Counted from the stretch's first letter, positions 1 through 7,426 are shown. The stretch is DNA of 14,615 nt from DATKCA01 sp035544675 (GCA_035544675.1 DATKCA010000192.1:1-14615), one strand, 5' to 3'. Numbers and translations: made by a program. Notes: a model not told the origin generated them from the letters alone.

Positions 1-42
1 GAGCCCCGAGCCCCGAGCCCGGAGCCCGGAGCCCCGAGCCCT
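1..42. repeat. 7-bp tandem array, GAGCCCN x6, cut by window edge
   Basis: Six consecutive heptamers are visible: GAGCCCC, GAGCCCC, GAGCCCG, GAGCCCG, GAGCCCC, GAGCCCT. Only the seventh base varies. The array may continue to the left of the window. It ends 20 bp before the decarboxylase start codon. Read on the minus strand it has GGG or GGGG runs separated by 3-4 bases, which fits the usual G-quadruplex pattern. Function unknown. Confidence 0.85.
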
Positions 43-61
43 GTCATGACATGATCTATCC

Positions 62-1459
62 ATGTCGAACGCATTCATCGACCAGGCCCTGCTCGAACGA
101 ACGGTCCGGCACGCCACGGCCTATCTCCGATCGCTTCCCGACCGGCACGTCGGCGCGCGCGCCTCGCGCCAGGACCTCCTCGACGCCCTCGGCGGCGCGC
201 TCCCGGAAGATGGACATGAGTCCGCGGCCGTCGTGGATGACCTGGCCGCGGCGGCGGACCGCGGGGCGATCGGCAGCGCCGGCCCGCGGTACTTCGGATT
301 CGTGATCGGGGGAGCGCTCCCTGCCTCCGTCGCGGCCGACTGGCTGACCTCGACCTGGGATCAGAACGCAGGGATCTTCGTGACGTCGCCGCTCTCGTCG
401 GTGATCGAGGAGATCGCGCGGGGCTGGCTCCTCAACCTATTCAGTCTCCCGTCCGACGCGAGCCTGGGCTTCGTCACGGGATGCCAGATGGCGAACTTCA
501 CGTGTCTGGCCGCGGCGCGCCACGCGGTGCTTCGCACGGCCGGCTGGGACGTCGAGCAGGACGGGCTCAACGGCGCTCCGCGCATCAGCGTGGTGCTGGG
601 CGCCGAGGCTCACGTCACCATCTTCGTGGCGCTGCGGATGCTCGGCCTCGGGGTCCGCAATGTGCGCCTGGTGGCGACCGATGAGCAGGGGAGGATCAAG
701 GCGGACGACCTGCGGCGGACGCTGAAGGGGATCGAAGGCCCGGCCATCGTTTGCGCGCAGGCGGGGAACGTGAACAGCGGCGCGTTCGATCCGCTGCGCG
801 AGATCGGCGAGGCCGTGCGCGAGCAGGGAGCGTGGCTCCACGTCGACGCCGCGTTCGGCCTGTGGGCTGCCGTGAGCGACGAGCTGCGCCATCTTCTCGA
901 CGGCGTCGACCTGGCCGACTCATGGGCGACCGACGCGCACAAGTGGCTCAACGTTCCGTACGACTGCGGCGTGACGATCGTGCGGGACCTGTCGGCGCAC
1001 CGGGCGTCGATGACGTCGGCGGCGGCGTACATCCAGAAGACGACCGGAGCGGAGCGCGATCCGATGGACTGGGTGCCGGAGTTCTCACGCCGCGCACGGG
1101 GCGTCACCGTCTACGCGGCATTGCGCGCGCTGGGCCGGAGGGGGATCGTCGATCTGATCGAGCGGTCGTGTGCGCGCGCGCGGCAGTTCGCGGAGCTGCT
1201 GTCGCGGGACAAACGGGTGAAGATCCTCAACGACGTGGTGCTGAACCAGGTGCTGGTGCGTTTCGGAGACTCCGACGAGATGACGAGCCAGGTCATCGCG
1301 CTGGTTCAGCAGGAGGGGACGTGCTGGCTGGCCGGGACGACGTGGCACGACATGGCGGCGATGCGGATCTCCGTGTCGAACTGGGCGACGAGCGAGAGCG
1401 ACGTGCGCCGGTCCGCCGAGGCGGTGCTGGGCTGCCTCAGCCGCGCATCACGCGACTGA
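62..1459 (+). CDS. PLP-dependent group II decarboxylase family protein
   Basis: This is a 465-residue fold-type I pyridoxal-phosphate enzyme of the group II amino-acid decarboxylase family (glutamate, tyrosine, DOPA and sulfinate decarboxylases). The cofactor lysine is K294 in the motif DAHKWLN, and the aspartate that contacts the pyridine nitrogen is D262 in HVDAAFGLW. A glycine-rich phosphate-side segment, FVTGCQMAN, lies at about 137-145, and an N-terminal RYFGFVIGG motif at about 76-84 is typical of the bacterial branch. Length is normal for the family. It is probably cytosolic and would release CO2 from an amino acid, but the substrate cannot be read from sequence; a non-decarboxylating relative is possible. 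The ATG at 62 gives the expected N-terminus, though no clear Shine-Dalgarno precedes it. Its last 23 bp overlap the end of the oppositely oriented receiver gene. A heptamer array lies just upstream. Confidence 0.9.
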   Translation: MSNAFIDQALLERTVRHATAYLRSLPDRHVGARASRQDLLDALGGALPEDGHESAAVVDDLAAAADRGAIGSAGPRYFGFVIGGALPASVAADWLTSTWDQNAGIFVTSPLSSVIEEIARGWLLNLFSLPSDASLGFVTGCQMANFTCLAAARHAVLRTAGWDVEQDGLNGAPRISVVLGAEAHVTIFVALRMLGLGVRNVRLVATDEQGRIKADDLRRTLKGIEGPAIVCAQAGNVNSGAFDPLREIGEAVREQGAWLHVDAAFGLWAAVSDELRHLLDGVDLADSWATDAHKWLNVPYDCGVTIVRDLSAHRASMTSAAAYIQKTTGAERDPMDWVPEFSRRARGVTVYAALRALGRRGIVDLIERSCARARQFAELLSRDKRVKILNDVVLNQVLVRFGDSDEMTSQVIALVQQEGTCWLAGTTWHDMAAMRISVSNWATSESDVRRSAEAVLGCLSRASRD

Positions 1460-1823
1460 GCTCGGCGAAGGCGTCCGCCCGGTTCGTGATGGTCAGCTTC
1501 TCTTCACTCAGCTTGCGGCGAAGCTCATCGCGATCGGAGCTGGTCACCACGATCACGTTCGAGAGCTCGTTGCCGACTTCTTCGCGAAGGTACGTCAGCA
1601 CGCCGAAGCCGCTGTGAAGCGGCAGATCGGTGTCGATGACGATGGCGGCATACTGCTGGCTCTCGAGCTTCTCGATCGCTTCCCAGCCGTCGCTGGCACG
1701 CTCGCAGACGTACGGCAGCTCGCCTGCGGCCTCGATTGCCTCTGTCACGACAGGGTTTTCTTCGACCACGAGTACCTTTTCGTCTCTTCGCATGCCCCGC
1801 GTTTGATGCAGGCCTTGGGCCAT
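1437..1823 (-). CDS. Stand-alone response-regulator receiver protein with degenerate active site
   Basis: A 128-residue single receiver (REC) domain with no output domain. The start VLVVEENP supplies the acidic pair as E21-E22 instead of the usual aspartates. The predicted phospho-acceptor is D64 in VIDTDLP, and the conserved hydroxyl residue is T94 in VVTSS. The nearly invariant lysine after the fifth strand (KP in most receivers) is not seen; the aligned segment reads TITNRAD. Such single-domain proteins usually relay phosphate or bind a partner protein. Start choice is uncertain: ATG at 1823 has an AAGGA eight bases upstream inside the repeat array, while the internal ATG at 1793 (M11) fits the family's N-terminus better. 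It is the downstream gene of the leftward phospholipase, BTAD-receiver, receiver trio, separated from its neighbour by the inverted heptamer array. Its 3' end overlaps the decarboxylase gene. Confidence 0.87.
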   Translation of the reverse strand: MAQGLHQTRGMRRDEKVLVVEENPVVTEAIEAAGELPYVCERASDGWEAIEKLESQQYAAIVIDTDLPLHSGFGVLTYLREEVGNELSNVIVVTSSDRDELRRKLSEEKLTITNRADAFAELSRVMRG

Positions 1824-1828
1824 ACTTC

Positions 1829-1940
1829 TAGTCCTTAGTCCTTAGTCGTTAGTCCTTAGGAAAACCTCGTTCTCCTAAGGACTAAGGACTAAGGACTAAG
1901 GACTAAGGACTAAGGACTAAGGACTAAGGACTAAGGACTA
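1829..1940. repeat. Inverted 7-bp tandem arrays (TAAGGAC), long hairpin between two receiver genes
   Basis: The right arm (1874-1940) is CC, then nine exact copies of TAAGGAC (1876-1938), then TA. The left arm (1829-1860) is the reverse complement of the first 32 bases of the right arm with one mismatch (TTAGTCG at 1844-1850). The two arms are separated by a 13-base loop (1861-1873). In leftward mRNA the nine GUCCUUA units come first and can fold onto the shorter array next to the downstream start codon. The outermost TA, with the preceding C, forms the TAG stop codon of the BTAD-receiver gene at 1938-1940. Uninterrupted copies suggest recent expansion or slippage. This is the whole gap between the two genes. 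Confidence 0.95.
1832..1836 (-). promoter_or_regulatory. Possible ribosome binding site supplied by the repeat
   Basis: On the minus strand the last heptamer reads AAGGA, eight bases before the ATG at 1823. It lies within the pairing arm of the hairpin, so it could be hidden when the mRNA folds. It decides between the ATG at 1823 and the one at 1793, but the match may simply be a by-product of the repeat sequence. Confidence 0.4.
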
Positions 1941-3074
1941 CTCCGGCTTGAGGGCCCGCGCGACTCTTGCCAGGAGCACGTTGTTCTTGACCGGCTTGCG
2001 GATGAAGTCGACAGCGCCGATCTTGAACGCCTTCAGCTCGGGCTCGTCGCCTGGCAGCCCCGACAGGAAGATGGCCGGGACGTCGATCCCCTTCTCCTTC
2101 ACCGCCTCGAGGAGGCGATGGCCGTCGATGAAGGGGAGGTCGATATCGAGCAGCATCAGGTCGACGCGCTCGCGTCCGAGGAGCATCAGCGCCTCCGCGC
2201 CGTCCTCGGCAGCGACGACGCTGTAGCCGGCGGTGCGCAACAGAGCGGTGGTCAGCTCGCGGTTCAGGAGGTTGTCCTCCACGATGAGGACGGACTTGCG
2301 ATCGTCCTTGCGGTCGGTGTCGTCGCTTCCGCGTTTGGCGCGGAGCTGTGCGATCTGATTGAAGAGCTTTTTGGTCTCGGCGTCGGGCTCGACCTGCAGC
2401 TCGCGCTTGAGGATCTTGGACAGAGCGTCGTACTGCTGCAGCGCGTTGACGAGATCGCCGCTGTCCATGAAGTAGCGCATGAGCGCGCGGTGCACGATCT
2501 CCTGGAGCGGGTCGACGCGCAGCGAGCTCTGTGCGGTGGCGATGGCGTCGTCATGCGCGCCGTTCTTCGCCTGCGACTCCATCAGCTGGGCGTGCGCCTT
2601 GAGGGCCAGGCGGTGCAGGCGGTCGCGCTCCGCGATGACCCACTGGTCGAAGCGCTCCTCATCGAGCTCGAAGCCTTCCATGAAATCGCCGCGGTACAGC
2701 CTCACCGCTTCGGCCAGCGACTCGTCGCTGGTGGACGTGGCGAGCTTCTCGAACTCGGCGACGTCGACGTGAACCAGGGCCGGGTCGAGCGACAAAAAGT
2801 CGCCCTCCTCCACGAGGATCTTGCGGTCCTTTGAGATCGCCGACAGCTCCTTGCGCAGGCTGGATAGCGTCTGACGCAGGCTCTGTCTGGCCTGTTCAGT
2901 GGCCGTGCTGCTCCAGAGCAGGCCGGCCATCTTGTCGCGCGAGACGAGCTGGGCCGGCTTGACGCCGAGGTAGGCGAGCATGGCCTGCGACTTCTTTGCA
3001 GTGAGGTTGATCAGCGCCTTCGACTCCGAGCTCATCCGGAAGTCGCCGAGAAGTTCGAGATTCATCACCGCCAT
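1938..3074 (-). CDS. BTAD-family transcriptional regulator fused to a C-terminal receiver domain
   Basis: 378 residues in three parts. Residues about 4-95 are an OmpR-like winged-helix DNA-binding domain (begins MNLELLGDF; SRDKMAGLLW and RQSLRQTLSSLRK motifs) as in SARP/AfsR-type regulators. Residues about 103-245 are the helical bacterial transcriptional activation domain (RLYRGDFMEGF; ends LQVEPDAETKKLF). After a charged linker (about 246-260) comes a complete receiver domain: acidic E266 and D267, phospho-acceptor D310 in LLDIDLP, S338, and K360-P361. All receiver key residues are present, unlike in the neighbouring stand-alone receiver. The receiver at the C-terminus is the reverse of OmpR-type order. 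It presumably controls transcription in response to phosphorylation; targets and kinase are not visible. ATG at 3074 is used here; ATG at 3065 (M4) is equally possible, and neither has a clear Shine-Dalgarno. The stop codon is part of the adjoining repeat. Confidence 0.9.
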   Translation of the reverse strand: MAVMNLELLGDFRMSSESKALINLTAKKSQAMLAYLGVKPAQLVSRDKMAGLLWSSTATEQARQSLRQTLSSLRKELSAISKDRKILVEEGDFLSLDPALVHVDVAEFEKLATSTSDESLAEAVRLYRGDFMEGFELDEERFDQWVIAERDRLHRLALKAHAQLMESQAKNGAHDDAIATAQSSLRVDPLQEIVHRALMRYFMDSGDLVNALQQYDALSKILKRELQVEPDAETKKLFNQIAQLRAKRGSDDTDRKDDRKSVLIVEDNLLNRELTTALLRTAGYSVVAAEDGAEALMLLGRERVDLMLLDIDLPFIDGHRLLEAVKEKGIDVPAIFLSGLPGDEPELKAFKIGAVDFIRKPVKNNVLLARVARALKPE

Positions 3075-3116
3075 CGGAGCGGATTATGGCATGGCCCGTC
3101 TCTCAATCCTGAGCGC

Positions 3117-3141
3117 GGGTGGGCTGCAGGGACTTCCACCC
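3117..3141 (-). terminator. Weak hairpin after the phospholipase gene
   Basis: GGGTGG at 3117-3122 and CCACCC at 3136-3141 form a six-base stem with a 13-base loop directly after the phospholipase stop codon. No T-run follows, and the next gene in the same direction starts 43 bases later. It may act as attenuator, mRNA 3' end or nothing. Confidence 0.25.
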
Positions 3142-4332
3142 CTACATCGCCGCGGCTTGCGGCTCGTTCTCGCCCAGGAAATCGCGGATCTCGGGCAGCC
3201 GCTCGTCGACGTCTTTCTCGCCGATCTCGACCAGCCGCTTCGTGTAGTGCGGCTCGAACATGAGCAGCGACACGAAGTCCGGCGACTCGGTCTCCTTCGC
3301 GCCGAGCGCGTGGGTGAGCAGTTTCAGGTCTCGCGGCAGCAGGTGCTCGTATTCGCCGGCGATCCTGCCGAGGTCGCGGCTGGGGCGCAGCACCAGGAGG
3401 TCGATGGGGCGCAGGCCGTTGCGCTCGCGCGGCTCGATCTTGCGCAGCATCTCGTTCATCCGCTCCATGCGCACGACGTCCTCGTCGATGGCATCGAGGA
3501 ACACGGCGCTGAAGAGCTGGCCCAGAACCTGCGCCGCCGGCGGGTATCCGGAGACCACCGGCGTCGACGCCTCGTCCATGGTTCGCTGGTACCCGGTCGA
3601 CATCGCGATCACCCTCGAAGCCCCCAGGTGGACGGCCGCCGAGAGCGGGGCAGCCAGACGGATTCCGCCGTCACCGTGCCACTGGCTTCCGATCTTCACC
3701 GCGGGAAAGAAGAAGGGGAGGGCCGAGGAGGCCATGACGTGTTCGACCGTGAGCTGTGCGGCCGCGCTGCGGCGGTTCGGCCCTTCGAAGTAGTCGACCC
3801 GGCGCCCCTGAACCCATCGCACGCTCTGCCCGGTGGAGTAGTCGAGCGTGATGATGGCCACCGCCTTGATGTCGTCATCATGAAGATTCTCTATGATGCC
3901 GCCGATCGGCTCGCGCGGACTGGCGTCGAAGACGCGGTGGAGCAGCTCGGAGAGCGGCTTCGTGTCGACGAATCCGCCCGGCCGCGACCAGTGATGCTTC
4001 CAGAAAACCGAGGAGAGGGCGGAGCGGAACGGGATCAGCTTCGTCCAGTCGAAGTGCCAGATGGAGCTGCACTGCAGCTCGCACCACATGTTCGTCAGGT
4101 CTTCCACCTTCTGGGCCAGCGAGCCTCGCCGCGAGGCCAGGAACACGGCATTGATCGCGCCGGCGGAGACGCCGGTCACGATCTGGATGCGGAGGTGCGG
4201 GAAATGACGGGCGATCCCTCGAAGGAGACCGACCTGATACGCGGCCCGGGCCCCTCCTCCGGTCAGCATGACGGCCAGGTCGTTCTCGCCGGCAGCCGCG
4301 GTTCGTTGCGTCGCGCGAAAATCCATCGTCAT
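3142..4332 (-). CDS. Patatin-like phospholipase
   Basis: A 396-residue patatin-family lipid acyl hydrolase using a Ser-Asp dyad. The glycine-rich oxyanion-hole motif TGGGARAAYQVG is at about 24-35. The nucleophile is S56 in the elbow GVSAG (54-58), and the catalytic aspartate is D221 in the DGG motif (HGDGG, 219-223). An aromatic pro-rich stretch (SALPFFFPAV, about 203-212) precedes it, as in bacterial relatives. The C-terminal 170 residues are a helical extension of unknown role. There is no signal peptide, so it should act in the cytosol or on the inner membrane face, releasing fatty acids from phospholipid; substrate specificity is not readable. ATG at 4332 or 4326 could start it, both without a good Shine-Dalgarno. 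It is the first gene of a leftward trio with two receiver-containing regulators and diverges from a glycerol-3-phosphate dehydrogenase across 32 bp. Confidence 0.92.
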   Translation of the reverse strand: MTMDFRATQRTAAAGENDLAVMLTGGGARAAYQVGLLRGIARHFPHLRIQIVTGVSAGAINAVFLASRRGSLAQKVEDLTNMWCELQCSSIWHFDWTKLIPFRSALSSVFWKHHWSRPGGFVDTKPLSELLHRVFDASPREPIGGIIENLHDDDIKAVAIITLDYSTGQSVRWVQGRRVDYFEGPNRRSAAAQLTVEHVMASSALPFFFPAVKIGSQWHGDGGIRLAAPLSAAVHLGASRVIAMSTGYQRTMDEASTPVVSGYPPAAQVLGQLFSAVFLDAIDEDVVRMERMNEMLRKIEPRERNGLRPIDLLVLRPSRDLGRIAGEYEHLLPRDLKLLTHALGAKETESPDFVSLLMFEPHYTKRLVEIGEKDVDERLPEIRDFLGENEPQAAAM

Positions 4333-4364
4333 TCGCGGCTGAGCTATTGCATTCGCTTTGCCAC

Positions 4365-5507
4365 ATGGCGGACGGGGTGACGGCCGGCGAAGCGGGTTCG
4401 GTCGCGGTGATCGGCGGAGGAATCAACGGATCGGGCGTGGCGTGGGAGCTGGCCCGCCGCGGCTACGCCGTTGCGCTCTACGAAAAAGGGCGCTGCGGCG
4501 AGGCCACCTCCTCGGCCACCACGAAGATGATCCACGGCGGTCTTCGCTACCTGGAGCGCCTCCACTTCGCGCTGGTCCGCGAGTCGCTGCGCGATCGGGC
4601 CTGGCTCGTCGAGCATGCCCCGGCCCTGGTCCGGCCCATCGAGATGCTCCTTCCCGTCTACGCAGACAGCCCGCGCTCGCGCATCATCATCCGCTCGGGC
4701 CTCATCCTCTACGACGCGCTGGCCGGACGGGACGGCATCAAGAACCATCGATCGCTCAGCGCCGCGGAGCTGGCCGGGCGCGTCCCTCTGATGGAGAAAG
4801 ACCTGCGCGGCGGCTTTTCATACTGGGACGCACAGGTCGATGACGCCGCGCTGGTGCGCAGCGTCGTGGAGTCGGCAGTGCGCGACGGCCTGACCCTTCA
4901 CGAGAACACGCGTGTCGACTCCCTTCGCCGCGACGGCGACGGCTGGCGCGTCAACGGAACGCGCTTCGACGTCGTCGTCAACGCCGCCGGACCCTGGATG
5001 AACGAGCTCCTCGGCGAGAACGGCCTCCGCTCGCGTTACGTCCTCTCTCTCGTCCGCGGGAGCCACATCGTGCTGGGCCGCGCCGTCAGCGACGCCGGGC
5101 TGCTCCTGCAGTCGCTGGGCGACCGCCGCGTCTTCTTCGTGCTGCCGTGGAAGGGAGGGACGCTCGTCGGCACGACCGAGGTCGTGCACCGGACGTCGCT
5201 CGAGGAGGTGCGCGCATCGGAGGATGAGATCCGCTACCTCATCGACCGCTTCAACCGCTACTTCCGCGACCCCATCAGCGAGGCGGACATCGCCTCGACG
5301 TTCGCCGGCGTCCGCCCTCTCGTCGGCCGCGCCACGAACCCCAGCGCCATCGGGCGCGACTACCGGATCACGCGCCATGGAAACCTGATCAACGTCTTCG
5401 GCGGCAAGATGACCACGTTCATGACCCTCTCGCGGAAGGTGGCCCTGCGCGTCGACAATTACTACGGAAAGCCTCGCCAGGCCAAAGAACCGGTCTTCGC
5501 GATTTAG
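4365..5507 (+). CDS. Short FAD-dependent glycerol-3-phosphate dehydrogenase (GlpD-like), no C-terminal domain
   Basis: A 380-residue DAO-superfamily flavoprotein. The FAD dinucleotide-binding motif GGGINGSG is at 17-24, ending in the ribose-binding acidic residue E40. The diagnostic GlpD signature is present (SSATTKMIHGGLRYLE, 49-64). Other family marks are NAAGPWMNEL, the core PWKGGTLVGTTE, and GGKMTTF at about 346-352. The protein ends about 30 residues later, whereas classical GlpD/GlpA proteins continue with a C-terminal helical domain of roughly 120 residues; that part is missing and the next gene does not supply it. The expected reaction is oxidation of sn-glycerol 3-phosphate to dihydroxyacetone phosphate at the membrane, feeding electrons to quinone; the short form may have a different acceptor or substrate. 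ATG at 4365 is preferred; an in-frame TTG at 4347 is an alternative. It is followed after 9 bp by the yceH-like gene, probably in one operon. Confidence 0.87.
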   Translation: MADGVTAGEAGSVAVIGGGINGSGVAWELARRGYAVALYEKGRCGEATSSATTKMIHGGLRYLERLHFALVRESLRDRAWLVEHAPALVRPIEMLLPVYADSPRSRIIIRSGLILYDALAGRDGIKNHRSLSAAELAGRVPLMEKDLRGGFSYWDAQVDDAALVRSVVESAVRDGLTLHENTRVDSLRRDGDGWRVNGTRFDVVVNAAGPWMNELLGENGLRSRYVLSLVRGSHIVLGRAVSDAGLLLQSLGDRRVFFVLPWKGGTLVGTTEVVHRTSLEEVRASEDEIRYLIDRFNRYFRDPISEADIASTFAGVRPLVGRATNPSAIGRDYRITRHGNLINVFGGKMTTFMTLSRKVALRVDNYYGKPRQAKEPVFAI

Positions 5508-5516
5508 AATCGGCAG

Positions 5517-6200
5517 GTGACCTTCGTCCCGACACTCGATTCCGAGGCTCCACAACGGCCGCGCATCCCCCGTTTCCTCGATGCGACGGAGATCCGCATC
5601 CTGGGAAGCCTCATGGAGAAGCAGCTCGCCACGCCCGAGTACTACCCGCTGACGCTCAACGCGCTCGTCGCGGCCTGCAACCAGAAGTCGAATCGCGAGC
5701 CGGTCATGGAGCTCGGAGAATCCGACGTCGACCGCGCCCTCGGCCGTCTCCAGGACGAGAAGCTGGTGTGGCGGGTGATGGGCGGGAGGGCGGTGCGGTT
5801 CGACCACAACCTCGACTCGGTGTGGCACCTCGAGCGGCCGGAGAAAGCCATCATGACCCTGCTGTTTCTGCGCGGCGCGCAGACCGCGGGCGAGCTTCGC
5901 GGCCGGAGCGACCGCCTCCATTCGTTCGACTCGGTCCAGCAGGTCGAGGAGATCCTAGAGGACATGCGCGGCCACAGCGAGCCGCTCGTGCGGGGGCTGG
6001 GCCGGCGCCCGGGGCAGAAGGAAGCGCGCTGGATGCACACCGCCGGCGGCGAGGCTGCCGAGCCGGAGCCGGCACCGGCGGCCGGCACGGCCGCCGCTCA
6101 ACACGGCGAGCCGCTGTCGGCGCGAGTCACGCGGCTCGAGGCGGCGGTCGAGTCGCTGGAGCGCGAGCTGCGCGCCCTGAAAGACAAGCTCGGGGAATAG
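5517..6200 (+). CDS. yceH: YceH/DUF480 family protein
   Basis: 227 residues. The DUF480 signature is clear: LDATEIRILGSLMEKQLATP (21-40), YPLTLNALVAACNQKSNR (43-60), REPVM, and a second winged-helix-like unit with RPEKAIMTLLFLRGAQTAGELRGRS split over about 107-131. The family consists of two tandem winged-helix folds of unknown function. The C-terminal tail has an Ala/Pro/Glu-rich linker (about 176-197) and a short coiled coil (about 200-226, SARVTRLEAAVESLERELR), as in E. coli YceH. Cytosolic. The start is GTG at 5517, needed to keep residues before FLDATE; the next ATG (5581) is in the conserved core. It lies 9 bp after the glycerol-3-phosphate dehydrogenase stop codon, so co-transcription is likely. 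Its end lies 7 bp from the end of the converging barrel gene. Confidence 0.93.
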   Translation: MTFVPTLDSEAPQRPRIPRFLDATEIRILGSLMEKQLATPEYYPLTLNALVAACNQKSNREPVMELGESDVDRALGRLQDEKLVWRVMGGRAVRFDHNLDSVWHLERPEKAIMTLLFLRGAQTAGELRGRSDRLHSFDSVQQVEEILEDMRGHSEPLVRGLGRRPGQKEARWMHTAGGEAAEPEPAPAAGTAAAQHGEPLSARVTRLEAAVESLERELRALKDKLGE

Positions 6201-6207
6201 AGGCCCG

Positions 6208-7386
6208 CTACCGTCGCAACGCATCCGTCCTGATTCGCCCGAACAGGTACAACGTCTGCGGCTTGTGCCCGTAGATGTCCTCGATGTCGTGCGTCTGGGT
6301 GTGATAGTCGAAGTTGAATCCGATGCCTGTCCGGATGCCGTTGCGGGCGATGAAGTCGTAGATGTATCCAATCGTGAAGTGGGACGTGCGCTTCACGTCC
6401 GGCTCGTCCAGGAACCCGGGCGGGCGGTCGACGGTCTCGGCGCGCAGCATGAACGTGCTGCGGCCGAACCGGAACGTGGTCTCCGCGCCCCCCGAGTCGA
6501 GGTCGTCGCGATCGGTGTAGATGAGGCTCAGCGAGGCGGCGCTCCCGGCCCACGTCAGCGAGGCCGTTGTGATCTCACGCTCGTCGTCGCCGAGCTCCCC
6601 GCGCGAGACCTGGATGGCCAGGTTCCTGCCCGGCGTCAGCGTGAGGCGCGCGGATCGCGAGTCGATGTCGCCGCTCTCGATGGTCGTATGCGGGCTCTCG
6701 GTGACGGCGTCGTGAAAGACACTGCCCTCCAGCGAGATCCACCGCGAGGCGAATCCCGCCGTGACCACGCTCGTGGAGTCCAGCATCGTCTCCTGCACGT
6801 CATACGCGAATGGCGCCTCGGCGAATTCTTCGGAAGAGCTGCGCTGCGCGTACGGTACGGGGCCGAGGGCCGGTGTGCCGACCGGCGCGGCGTAGAGATG
6901 GAGGAACGACGCGTTGCTGGTCCGGAACGCGAAATGCGCTGCCGCCTCGCCGACCAGGTCGTGCGGGCGCATGCTGTCGAGCAGCGGCCCGCCGCTGCCG
7001 GCGGACACGAACTGCAGGATCTGCGGGTATCCCTGGTCGGGAATCGTGTAGGGCTCGAGCGAGACGCGGCCGCGCAGAAGGAGCAGTCCGCGCCGTCCCG
7101 CCGTCCACTGCACTCCCGCCGCCAGCCAGTTCGTGGAGAAGAGCTCGTTCCGCTGCTCCTCGGGCCCCGTCTCGCTCGTGTACGTCGCGAAGGCCGCGCC
7201 TTCGAAGAAGGCCGTCCATGCGCCGCGCTCGAAGAGAAGAGGATGATGCGGCGTCGGTCCGGGGTTGAACGACGTCCCGGCCGCGTTGCGAAGGAGAAAG
7301 GTGCGCTGGAAGGAGATGTCGGCGGCGGTCTGCGCGAAGGCCGGCGGGACGACGAGAAACAGCAGAAGCAGGGTGGTACGTCTCAT
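6208..7386 (-). CDS. Predicted outer-membrane beta-barrel-like protein with signal peptide
   Basis: 392 residues. The N-terminus MRRTTLLLLFLVVPPAFA is a Sec signal peptide, with probable cleavage after A18. The mature part is rich in alternating polar/hydrophobic strands with aromatic residues and few cysteines, consistent with a beta barrel. Ordered motifs are FFEGAAFATY (60-69), LFSTNW (82-87), LLLLRGRVSLEPYT (101-114), MRPHDLVGE (139-147), GTPALGPVPYAQR (170-182), LEGSVFH (219-225), and a terminal strand YGHKPQTLYLFGRIR (372-386). From memory this order matches a family of uncharacterised outer-membrane proteins often seen near copper-resistance genes in Proteobacteria; no metal gene is in this window. 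The exact function is unknown. It follows the M14 carboxypeptidase gene in the same direction, with a palindromic repeat in the 149-bp gap. Confidence 0.8.
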   Translation of the reverse strand: MRRTTLLLLFLVVPPAFAQTAADISFQRTFLLRNAAGTSFNPGPTPHHPLLFERGAWTAFFEGAAFATYTSETGPEEQRNELFSTNWLAAGVQWTAGRRGLLLLRGRVSLEPYTIPDQGYPQILQFVSAGSGGPLLDSMRPHDLVGEAAAHFAFRTSNASFLHLYAAPVGTPALGPVPYAQRSSSEEFAEAPFAYDVQETMLDSTSVVTAGFASRWISLEGSVFHDAVTESPHTTIESGDIDSRSARLTLTPGRNLAIQVSRGELGDDEREITTASLTWAGSAASLSLIYTDRDDLDSGGAETTFRFGRSTFMLRAETVDRPPGFLDEPDVKRTSHFTIGYIYDFIARNGIRTGIGFNFDYHTQTHDIEDIYGHKPQTLYLFGRIRTDALRR

Positions 7387-7426
7387 GTCGCGCGAGAGTC
7401 TGCAACAGATCTGCCCGGTTTGGCGC

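Noticed and set aside
42..51. Perfect 10-bp palindrome TGTCATGACA upstream of the decarboxylase gene
   Set aside because: Could be an operator, but a single short palindrome with no second site or matching regulator gene is weak evidence.
1829..1940. Possible CRISPR array
   Set aside because: The repeats are 7 bp and directly adjacent, with no spacers, and no cas gene is in the window.
3083..3106. CATAAT and TTGAGA on the minus strand before the BTAD-receiver gene as a promoter
   Set aside because: The spacing between the two hexamers is only 12 bases, too short for a sigma-70 promoter, and the first lies only eight bases from the start codon.
2980..4380. Long plus-strand open frame antisense to the phospholipase gene
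   Set aside because: Composition is rich in Arg, His and Asp with no domain; the opposite strand has a clear catalytic dyad. It is a shadow caused by high GC content.
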